Part shown: positions 23,377-33,495 of the stretch, piece by piece | Numbering within the stretch: position 1 is the stretch's first letter | Layout of the letters: the number at the start of each line of letters is the position of its first letter | Assembly (NCBI GenBank): GCA_025331445.1 | Contig: JAIWNE010000124.1 | Location: 33,757 to 97,756 of the forward strand | Length of the DNA: 64,000 bases | Direction: 5' to 3' | Source: Blakeslea trispora | Taxonomy: Eukaryota > Mucoromycota > Mucoromycetes > Mucorales > Choanephoraceae | The notes under the pieces: generated by a model | Database searches by the model: none | The model's input: the letters and a program-made list of their open reading frames with translations, nothing else | Told to the model about the DNA's origin: nothing | Position numbers and translations under genes: made by a program

Positions 23377-23398
23377 GTGACTTGATATCTATCGTCAC
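23377..23398 (+). other. 3' UTR stem-loop of LINE-2
   Basis: Same 22-nt layout as in LINE-1: outer stem GTGA/TCAC, bulge CT, inner stem TGAT/ATCG (one T-G wobble), loop ATCT, about 30 nt before the A-run. The inner pairs differ from LINE-1 yet still pair. Confidence 0.6.
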
Positions 23399-23438
23399 TT
23401 AATAAACAAGAGCAGCTGGTCCATATATAAAAAAAAAA

Positions 23439-26400
23439 TAAGTGAGTATAGACTCACTTTGCTTTTGAAGGTTAGCTATACAGAGAGAATAAATGAAGAA
23501 AGGGAAGGTTTTTTTTGTTAAAGTGTGATATAGAGGGTAATGGGTGGTTAGCTTTCAAGTTTGAAGCTGATCCGAGGAGATGAGTTGATCTCGGTTTTTT
23601 TTACATGTCAAAGGCCATAAAATAAGTAAAAAGACTAAGAAAAATAATCTGTGACAAAGAGATTTGGCTAAAAAGGGAAAAAAAATAGCTGTAAAAAGGA
23701 AGAGACAATCAAATGGGGGGATTGATTTCAGATTTTATGCAGAAAATAGGTACAAAAATGGTAAATGGGGGAATAGGTCAAGTGAGGTAAAACAATCTGT
23801 GCAAAAAAATAGAAAGTGTATATGCAAAATAATCTAAAAGGTAAAGAAGTGAAAGGAAGGTAATTTCTTGAGGTTAACTCGGATATTTCAAAAGAAAAGG
23901 TGGCAGGCTAAAAGAGAAGAAAAAGAAGTATAAGTCGCCAGAGTTATACAGCCAAAGACTAGAGAGCCAATTTTTATTTTTTTGTGTAATCACAACAAGG
24001 TGTGGAAAGCTAAAGAAGTGTAAAAAGAGGCAAGAAAATTGAATAATAAGGATTAAGAAAGATATGAGTGTTCTTTTTTTTTTAATTTCTAATATATCAG
24101 TACAAAAAAGTTACGATCTTGGCTAAATGTCGATCTTGAGATCACTCATCGCCATCACTGAAGCAACATGAGCACATGGAGAAGAACCCGTTATTGCTGT
24201 AAGTGTCTATAAGACAAACAGTATTTGGTATAATGAATAACAGAGATTCTGAGAGCTAAATAAATAGAAAAAAACTGCTATCATCTCTGTATAAAGTGAG
24301 ATTGCATAGGATCGTTAGACTCAAGTTGCCATTCATGGGTATAAATGAAGCGTAAATAAGATGGAAAAGTCTGACACAGGTGTGAGACTAGAAATCGTAA
24401 GTTAGAGAGACGTCTGAAAAGGAAGAAAGAAATATATGTAAACTAAAAGGTAGTCAAAAGGAAAAAATTAAATAAAAAGAGAAGTGTCTCCAATCCTTAC
24501 CTGATTTCTATTTTATCTTCAGCTAATGACTTTCACTAAATAAGGATGAAATGTTTGATAGTCTTTTTTAAGAACTGTTGGTGTCACATATTAGAATTCA
24601 ATATCAGGACTAAGCGAATCAACAGTATAAACAAACAGTTACAAAACCTTTGAAATAGATATTGGACTTAATGGTGAAATAGAATCACTTGTTGAGAAGT
24701 CAGTAGAAAGGAATAGAGAGATCAATTGTAGACTCTAAAAGAGTGATCCATTCAACTTTTATATAAAGACAATCAATGATTGCAGATATTCATCAAAATA
24801 GGATATCATCAACAACCATCACCATTTTTAATCAATGCTAACAATAAACCAAAATTCGCTTTTCAGATTGATCCATTATGATATGTCTTCTTTTCCCATC
24901 TGGTTAAAAATCCAACTAGCTCACGATGCAATTCACAGCATAAGTGCTTAGCTCTCAAAATAATCAAATGCTCTCTGAAGAACCTTTGATCATCTAAATT
25001 GTTTGCCGTTGATATGTAAATAGGTTTAAATTTATTACAAAAGAAGTTGATGATGTTGGTGTTTTGCTTCGACTCAAACTGATAACTCCTACTGGTAGCT
25101 TTACCTTAGAATTGTATTTTGTCATTGATAGTATTGGTATCGAATAAATCGGATGTAAATTCGGCCAGGTATTATTATTTGGATAGTAAAGGTATTTTCT
25201 TTAACGAAATCTGATGAAAAAAGACTGCTATTCCAAACCGAAGATGTAGATTGTATGTGTTGCCTTATTCAATCAGCTATGATGATGGCTTTTTTTTTTC
25301 TAAAGGTATACATGTGAGTTGAATATTAATTAGGGGAAATGATGATTCACCTTAACCTACTTCAAACATATATAAAGATTCATTATAAAATCATCATCTA
25401 ACAGTTCGTCTAATAAAATATTCATTGTCATGAACTATCAGATTATAGATCTATATATAATAGCCTCCAGTTGCTTACCTTGGCTCCAGACCAAGCACGT
25501 TTAAAAGCTTCTCATCTAAGATAAATTCCTATCATCATTGATAAGCTAGAAAATAGTGCAATGAATGATTTGTTTAAATGTGTTTTGATGATATCGTGTT
25601 TGAATAACTGCGATTGTCTCTTTTGTGATAGTAAGATGAGTGACTGTATGGTGAAGACATAAGCGGTACGAGTCGATCGTAAACAACCCTAAAAAACAAA
25701 CTACTTTCTATATAGATAAACGAATGGATAGGTTAACGATCATGTTGAGCGACTGAAGTAAATCATCTTAGACTAAAAAGAAAATACTATCGAGATTCAG
25801 AAAAAAAAGGGTGTAGTAATCAATAGAGTGATGCTAAAAAAAGTAGAGGAAAAAAAAAGAGAGAGAGTAATGTCACCCCCATAAATAACAGGGAGTCTGG
25901 GGGGGTCAATTTACTTTTAAAGTATGTCAGGTATCTTAATATAGGTAAGGAGAGAAAAGATCTGAAACCATCTAAGAGACTGGCCAATCAGATCATTGAA
26001 TTTCTAATTCTTAAAAAAAGGTAAATGTTGACGAATTAGTTTACATCCTCTCTTTGCATCATATGCTTCAATCAAGAATAAAATAGTTTCTACGACAGTG
26101 ATGAATTATATTATCTACCTAAAAGAATGAGATATAGTCAAAAAGTTATTTACAGTAGAAGAATAGGAGAAAAAAGGGCATTATCATTAAATTTAACAAA
26201 GACTTTACTTTCATGATGGATGGATTTCATATGCTTTGACTTACATTTGCATATTAAGAACTCACTGGGATAATATTAGCTTGTAAAAAGTGTATACCTG
26301 AAAAAAAAAAAGAAACCGCTCATAAGTAAAAAGAAAACAGATTCCTATATCTCATTCACAAAAAGGTTTGAATTGAATCGATATATATAGCTGATATTTC

Positions 26401-28980
26401 GGGTATCAGAACACATCAACATGAAGAACAAACTCAGTATAACATAGCGGCCATTTCTTGTCACCAAGAAGCCCTCTTCTTTACCAATACCTTCCAGTTA
26501 TAAACATAGTATTGTGTCTTGCAATTGCATTAATCTCGTTTGCTTTATAACTTGTTGCAAGATCATCATTTCATGCCAGTGATAATTGCCATTTGCAGTC
26601 CAGAAAGCATGTAAATGTTGTTCTTTGTTGTCCGGTAATCCATACATACTGACAGTCTCTTTGAAATAAAAAATGTATGAAATGGCACCAATATCCAATC
26701 TAATGATGATACATGTTGATGTTAATGAAACCAAAATGCTGAAGCTCATATACTGTTGAAAAGGTCTGGTATACTCTCTATTGAAATAAGAACAATCGAA
26801 AGTAATGACATCCATAGCAACCCGTTGTGAAGAGGATAGTTTAACTGATGTATACCATATAACAATAAAGTGGAAGCAACTTTTCTTAACACAATGAAAA
26901 AAGAGGAAACGATAACTATCTTATAAGATAAAGCTTTCAGTGACAGTATTATTTTCTACGTATGGAGATGTCAACATACCCTGATCAGCAAATTACTCAG
27001 GCCATATTACAACAGTTCAATCTAAGCTAACCGTTCATAAGAAATCAAAATGAGATGCATCAAGTCTATCAAGGTATTCGATGAGTGGTCTTCAAGTGAA
27101 TAATATGCGATTCATGATTTATCAATTACTTACATATATATTGTATAGTCTACCATGAAATTATCATGATAAATATTATAACTTCATACAACATCTCTCG
27201 GTTGACTGGGCATATCATAATCATTCACATTTGTTGTTGATTTGTTTGATTTACCAGTTGATGAATGATCTGATTTTCTTTATAATTCTTTTTAACTGAT
27301 TGTATAACACTTCTTTTCCTATGAATTGTTACAATCATGCAAATTAAATATCCAAAGTAATATGTGGATTCTAATACTCTACCTCTATATAACACATCAT
27401 TTAATCAATGAAACTGTCGTAATCTTTGATTCGAGTTGGGAAATATTCTGTAAAAAAGCCAATTCTTTTAGTTTTTTTTTTGAGAAAAGACCCGCGAAGC
27501 TCTGTATACTAAATAGTTGAATAAGAAGTGGAGTGAAAAGATGATCTTAGCATGTTAAAGGGTAAGAAGCGTGTAACGGCTATAATACATACTTCAGATA
27601 CATTCTAAACTATAAAAAAAAGGACAGTTATAGGCAAATTAGTTAACTCCTATGAGTACTTGTTAACTTTCTTACTACTCATCTGTTGTGCATGTCGACA
27701 TCTCAGACTTACATGAGCAAGTGAGATGGAAGGCCATCTCGGAAAAGGGTTAAGAAAAAAGAGGAAATAAATAAAAAGCGTGTACGGCTACCTTAGGGAG
27801 CGGTTATTAAAATGATAAAAGTTGGAATACTTGAATGTGATTGGCAAATTTCCTAAAGATATCAATAAAAAAGGTAAGCCATTATACTAAAGAGATGAGT
27901 ATCAGATGATAAACTGCTATGCTTTAGGTGGTATACAATAGAATTAAGAGTTAAACGATATACAATTGGTCAAAAAATACCATTGATCAACAGGTAGTGT
28001 TGTATAAGTAGGTTCTCAGCAGTAACAAAAGAGACAAAGTACGACTAAGACTCAACTTTTATTGTTTTGTCCGGATTACGTTCAAAGTAGATTGAATGAG
28101 CTTTCTAACTAGTCAAGAATCTATCTCTATTTATACTTTTCTATTGATGATGGAAAGTGACTTGGTCTTTGATGCACAATGTCTATCTTTGTTACACCTT
28201 ATCTTATCTACCAATGAACAACTATTTATAGCAGGCCAACTTTTATGACTTCTTGCATTGAGACATAAATAATTAAGCAGTGACATCTTCATAGTTTTAC
28301 AAGACTTGAGATATTAATATCACCATCATTATCATATGACATCTTGTAACCATTGTGAGTCTAGATATTCTATTTGTTAATCCTGCAATGATAGCAGTGA
28401 CATTTGGTTGTCAGGCTAGACACTCAACTCTATAGCTCTGTTACAAGTGACTGTGTAATACGTCTCTTTATTTGGTAGTTTATGATCTGAGTCTAGACAG
28501 AGGTTACATGTCAACTATTGTGTTGTTCGATACATCGTTCGATACAACAGGTAGAGTTGGTTTATCGTGTTATCATTGGAGATTAGATATTTCATTCACT
28601 AAATCATGATTTACATTTAAAGAAGAAGTCTAAGATCATAGTTCAACATGCCACTAAGGAGATATTTTGTGCCAACCACCCTACCCATTATTTATTAAAG
28701 GTGAAAGAAAATCAAGAGAAAGAAAAGATATAGAAAAAAAATGTAGCAAAAAAAAAATAAGTAGAAAAAGAAGAAAAAGGAGCGAACAAAAAAAAAAGGA
28801 AAGATTAGAAAAGACGAGAAAGAGAACAGAGAAAAAGAAAAAGTGAAAAAACGGAAAAAAAGTGAAGGACAAGAAAAGCGAGAGAAACAAAAGACCACAG
28901 GGAAGCCAAATCAGAATCAGCTCATTTATCCAAATGTCTAACAATAAGTATTAAACAAAAATAAATCCAAGCATCAGAAG
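23439..28980. other. Gene-poor AT-rich spacer
   Basis: About 5.5 kb in which only short ORFs occur (longest about 105 codons at 26498-26815, minus). I recognise no protein family, tRNA or repeat family here. A small palindrome, AAGTGAG...CTCACTT, at 23440-23459 follows the LINE-2 tail, and a purine tract lies at 28695-28905. Unrecognised genes with many introns cannot be ruled out. Confidence 0.5.
28695..28905 (+). repeat. Purine-rich (A/G) tract
   Basis: Roughly 210 bases in which the plus strand is almost entirely A and G, made of irregular AAAG/AGAAA words and not a simple short repeat. The minus strand is therefore a pyrimidine tract that produces a spurious Phe/Leu-rich ORF. It lies downstream of the small minus-strand gene. 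Confidence 0.75.
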
Positions 28981-28991
28981 CTTTCTATACA

Positions 28992-29859
28992 CTACCTTCT
29001 TTTTGGAGACTGGCTTGTGCTGGCTTCATTCTCATAGCTCATCATGCTATTAAACGAATCTTCAGCATTTGGAATTCCGTCCAAATCAATCGAAGATGCA
29101 GCCTGTCGAATATCCTAAAGTAATGTCAGTAAAAATGATTGAGAAGGATCACATCAAATTACCCTCTTTCTTCTGGTCTGTCTCTTGGAATAATAGAAAT
29201 GCTTTAATATCTCTTCCTCCAGCCATGAGTTGATGCAAAGATTTGAAGGAATATTTTTTGTTTTGTATAATGATCGGAGGAAGCGATGAGCCTTTTCTTT
29301 TTGAACTTAGGGGAGATTTTGGTAGGCTATAGTTGGCCAGTTTATATCACTCAAATTCAGAACTTTGGTCATCATGTCCACGGCTACAGACCCCAACGAA
29401 ACAATCATCTCCTTGTACGAGTTTAGCTTGGCTAATTTGGTTTCAACCACTCTGCTATTATCATCAGAGTTGATCACAGCAGCATCCTTGAGCCAGCTTT
29501 CTATGAAATGCTTAACTCTCTGATCAAACACTGGCTTGTCGCTGTCCAATTGGGATGGTAATGGACACTGGATAGTTGGAGCAGTGAGGACTTCATCCTC
29601 ATCTTGATATATGGAAAAGCTGCTTTGGTTCACTATTAATTTTCATCAAATAAGTTAAAGAAAGAATATTTTGTTACATCATGTAGTTTAATTTACCGTT
29701 GCTGACGCTTCGTCCAGTATTGTTGGCTGCAATCATCATTTCTTTCATTTCTGCCAATTGTTGTATGACAGAAGCTAGCTCATTTTTCAGCTGGATTACA
29801 TGGTCTGAGGTCTGACGGAAGAACTCAAGGATAGCACTGATTTCTCTGTTTGAAGGCAT
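28992..29859 (-). CDS. Small three-exon gene, coiled-coil protein of unknown function (in-frame stop)
   Basis: Not recognised. Exons on minus: 29859-29697, 29632-29163 and 29114-28992, with clean GT-AG introns of 64 and 48 nt. All three exons join in one frame and end at TAG 28992-28994 (251 codons plus stop). The N-terminus (residues 9-45) is a predicted amphipathic coiled coil (FFRQTSDHVIQLKNELASVIQQLAEMKEMM, with heptad-like spacing). The middle holds a Trp/Leu motif (DINWPTIAYQNLP), and the end is Lys/Arg-rich (SKRQTRRKR). TAA 29307-29309 falls in frame as codon 163. Either this is a pseudogene, or the protein ends there and the third exon is not used. It is the only gene here with no visible transposon link. 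The layout is well supported; the function is unknown. Confidence 0.55.
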
Positions 29860-29929
29860 AATAATAAAGAAAGGCTTGTATACGTGAAGTTAGATAAGAC
29901 AAAGAAAATATGCTCTCAAAACGTTTTTT

Positions 29930-30170
29930 ATTTAAATAAACGCAAGTATCCTTATGCTAGAAATATAAATGTTATTTTCTTCTATTCTTTAGGATAAGTG
30001 TCAACAAGGAATAGCGTTATTAATTTATGTGATGATGCATCTGACTACGAAAAGGGGTCATTTACTCTTGAATGCGCTCTCCCATTCAAAGTATATCTTT
30101 GTCAGTGCTTACATTTTTTTTTAGATATGTTTTATGGGTAGTTTTTTATCTAAATAATTTTTACCAACTT
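29930..30170 (-). repeat. Eroded LTR related to the Gypsy element LTRs
   Basis: The stretch GATGATGCATCTGACTACG followed by AAAAGGGGTCA, CTTGAATGCGCTCTCCC and GTCAGTGCTTACA aligns collinearly with the 320-bp LTRs at 41940 and 54809. It has many substitutions and small indels. No internal domain is attached, so it is an old solo LTR or fragment. Confidence 0.65.
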
Positions 30171-30576
30171 TATTTTGTTTCAAAGTTACAATGAGTGTTT
30201 TGTGTCATAATTATAATATGTAAGTTACTAACCAATTACTTGTTGGCAAATAATATTATAATTCAAGAAGTTAAGGTTTTGTGACAATTATATATAGATA
30301 TATAACTATGAAAAATAAGAAAAGAAAAGTATCTGAAATATTGGTAATTTGGAAACTGAATTTATGGTAGAAATTCAGTTGAATTCAGATTTGATACAAT
30401 TTACAATGTAAATTATTGACTTGAAATTGTAGAAGAAGTTGAAATATGTATAAAATTGACGGTTCATAAATCAGATAGGGGTAAACCGATAGGTTAGCTT
30501 GCATGTAATAGCAAATAGACTCTAAAAATAGATGACTCATAAATATAGAATTATCGGTAGGCATTGTAACTTAGTA

Positions 30577-32714
30577 GAGATATATTCAAAGTTATCGCCC
30601 CGAAAATCGACTTTTTTTTTCATATCGTGACTACCTCATGAGACATGGGTCTAAAGAGTTGAGACTACCATGGTTGAATAGCTTTTTTCTTCTACTTTCA
30701 TCTTTACTATTCATTATGCCTCTTAAAAAGTGTTTATACAATCGTGTCTTAGATTCCACTAAATTCTCAGACGAAACTTACATCCTAATAAGTCGAATAT
30801 ATCAGGTACTCATCGATTGGACTTTTGACGAACCCCATATTCAAGGCTTGGACCTACGTACTAGACTTAGTTATGTTCTTGGCATCACGCCTCATGCATC
30901 AAGAAGAGCGATTGCTACAGCAAATGACAAATCGGAAGGTTCCGTAAGTAGACCTGTAGGTCGTCCTCGCAAGAGTCTTATTACGGAATATAGTTCTGCC
31001 GTAACAAAGATTGTCAAGGATAACAATCAAATAGGCTACCCAAACACCGTCGAAGCGATAAAAGTGGCGTTGAAAGACACCTACTTCTTTAATGTATCTT
31101 ATCAAACACTTTTGAGACACCTTCATGAGCTGAATATGAGATACAAAAAGGGTGAAAGGAGAAATATCAGACATGATGCTCCTGAAAATGTTGGCTATCG
31201 ATACACTTATTGCAATCAAAGGTTGCTAAACCAAAATGGCAGTGATCAACCTGAGTGTCCAGAAGTATTCCTTGATGAATCATACTGCCATCTTGATCAT
31301 CGCATCAACAAGACGTGGACTACCGTCGGTGGCATTGTCAACAAAATGGGACGAAGATCAATGATGGTTATCTTTGGAGCATTCATCGTCTTTGTTATAT
31401 CCGAGAATATAACAGGCACGAATAAAACAAGTAAAAGTGTAAAGACAGAGAAGTGATTAGAACCTGAACGGCCAAAAGATAGATATGAATCTGATCTGCG
31501 TTAGTTTCAAATATGTGCCTTCTATTTATACTTTCATGATAACTGAGTAGCAATCCTTATTTAAACTGAGTGCAATTGATGATAGCTAATCGGGTGCTTT
31601 GGATAAAGGTTGACACCTATTGCGCATTGACCAAAGGTTACCATTGGCGCAATTGTTTCGATCCAAGTGTCCTGATGTAAATGAAGTGTGATCCGATCTT
31701 TTATTTAGACTGAGCTAAGTGTCAATCTGGCTATGAATAATGAAGGGTCGTGTAACTAGGTACCCGCTTAGATCTAGATAATGTCTCAGATGGAGTAGAA
31801 TGTAGGCTGTATACAACAGTCTTCGAGTAAAATTGAAGATGTAATGCAAAGAAGATTGAAGACAGCGTGACTGTATGGCCAGTCAATGGTGGAAAGGAAA
31901 TCAATCCTGACTACCATGGTCAATTTGATGCAGCAAAATTTGAAGGTTTGTTCAGAAAGCTTTGTAAGTCGCTGGAACCTTACGGTAAATGTATCATCCA
32001 TATGGATGGTGCATCTTACCATAAGCGTAGAGTAAATCCTGTGTCAAAGGCCAATGATAGCAAGGAAATCATCAAGCAATGGCTGATCAATAAGGCCCAC
32101 TTGTTGCCTGATCAAGAGGGCAATCTGCCAAAGATGACCAAAGCAGCTCTTTTGGAGACGGTCAAAGGATTGAACGTAATTCCAGTGTACGCAAACTGGG
32201 ACATTGCTCGTGACTTTGGTCACAAAATAGCAATCACCCCTCCATATCATTGTAATTACAGCCTATTGAGAAGGTTTGTTAGATGGTAAAGAACCCCATC
32301 GCTTTCCATCCAGACCTAAAGGAGACAGCTAAGACGTTGAAGAGAAAACTTGACGAAGGCCTAAAGAGGGCTTCTGAAAACCATCTCCTCAAAGTCTGGA
32401 AAGGTTGTATTGCTCAAGCAAGGGCTTACCATGAGGATTTCCTCAAGTTAAATGAGTCAGAAGAGCCTCTGGAAGAAATTCATGATGTTGAAATGACTTC
32501 TTCCTGAGTTTGAACTTGTACAAAATTAATTATCATTTCAAAAAAAATTGTTTTTGTTGCTCATGACAATCAACCTTTTCAATCCTAACAAAAAGTAGAT
32601 AAAAAAAAATTGGCCATTTTTCTAAGCCTAACGGTACTACTTTCATTAAATTCTGATAACTGTAACTAGAGAAAATCAAAAACGGGGCGGGGCGATAATT
32701 TTTGAATATATCTC
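30577..32714 (+). mobile_element. Tc1-B: Tc1/IS630-type transposon
   Basis: Ends GAGATATATTCAAA...TTATCGCCCCG (30577-30602) and its inverted copy (32688-32714), flanked by TA on both sides (30575-30576, 32715-32716). The transposase gene inside is interrupted by about 470 bp of unrelated sequence and frameshifted near its last catalytic residue. Confidence 0.88.
30716..32507 (+). pseudogene. Tc1-B transposase, split and frameshifted
   Basis: ATG 30716. The N-terminal half carries DNA-binding helices and a basic GRPRK hook (near 30958), then the first catalytic Asp in FLDESYCHLDH (near 31272). After FGAFIVF (about 31392) the frame enters non-homologous sequence until about 31857. SVTVWPVNGGKE then resumes the protein, the second Asp follows in IIHMDGASYH (near 32003), and TPPYHCN follows near 32240. 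A one-base loss near 32255 puts the third catalytic block (QPIEKV) in another frame, and a TAG falls where the family usually has a small residue after Trp. The C-terminal tail, from VKNPIAFHP to 32507, is open. The gene is inactive. Confidence 0.85.
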
Positions 32715-32716
32715 TA

Positions 32717-33495
32717 ATAAAGAAACGAAAGTATCTTAATACATTCAGTTGTAAACAAAATCATCTCTATCTGGAAGTTTAAGATCTATACATTTTGAAA
32801 TCTATACTCTAGCAGTGTTTCATCAGATAACCTTGTACTGTCTAATTGTGCTAATCATTGTCTCTTTGACTCACTTTATCAGTGTGTTTAGATGACTTGA
32901 CATCACTTTGTTGTTAAAAATGCTTTTAATTAACAAATCAATAAAATCAACAGCATTACGCTATTAAAAAGCATTTGCTTTCAATATTTTTAGGAATAGC
33001 AATTCAAAATTGAATGTCAAAGACAGTGCAATAGATGTTTGTCTCATACAGATTTGAAATACAAATTGGTTATTCAAGTTGCAACGAAAACAAAGTGAAT
33101 TGTAAATCACTAAATCTATGAATCTTTTACGAGTGTTTATAATAATTGAGCTAAATGTCCTTTATTTGTAGAATTACTTTACACAGTTCTTTATTCAAGA
33201 CGCCTTTTATCGATATTTGTATGTTTTATCGTTTATATAGATTAATTTGTATGTTTTCGCTTAGTCAACGCTGTAATCTAAATGTTCTTAGAAACGAATG
33301 TAACAAACATGTTGACTGCCAACTGTTAGTGATAAGCTTCAAATCTTTGTTTGCTGCCATAAAGCCAATATAACAAATATAGCACTTGAATAAAGGATAA
33401 TGTCAAATATATATGACAGTTTATTTTTTCCAAACTTCATCATCTTTATCTTAATCTCTAAATTACCCATTTCACTATAACAAACCTCATTCAAA
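32717..33495. other. Non-coding spacer
   Basis: AT-rich sequence between Tc1-B and the Tnp2-like gene. Only short ORFs occur. The last 60 bases before ATG 33496 may hold the 5' UTR of the next gene; no element ends were recognised. Confidence 0.4.

Larger units (their letters stand above)
17689..23438 (+). mobile_element. LINE-2: second L1/Tx1-like element, close to full length
   Basis: Shares gene order and clear protein similarity with LINE-1 throughout ORF1 and ORF2, ending with an A-run (23429-23438). The 5' boundary is set where Helitron-1 helicase reading stops (after GTG of the P-loop), leaving about 80 nt of 5' UTR before ORF1. No clear target duplication was seen. Only one nonsense codon in ORF1, plus one nonsense codon and one frameshift in ORF2, damage it, so it is much younger than LINE-1. 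Confidence 0.87.

Noticed and set aside
23440..23459. AAGTGAG/CTCACTT palindrome after the LINE-2 A-run
   Set aside because: No second copy at the 5' end of LINE-2, so not a target duplication; no other role can be argued.
26498..26815. 105-codon ORF on minus within the gene-poor block
   Set aside because: Ordinary length for AT-rich random sequence, no recognised motif, no neighbouring exons that splice to it.
28681..28944. Phe/Leu-rich ORF on minus, looks like a membrane protein
   Set aside because: It is the complement of the purine tract; the composition explains the hydrophobic translation.
33472..33480. CACTATAAC just before the Tnp2-like gene, possible CACTA terminus
   Set aside because: No inverted partner ending TAGTG near 36410-36500 and no 3-bp target duplication.
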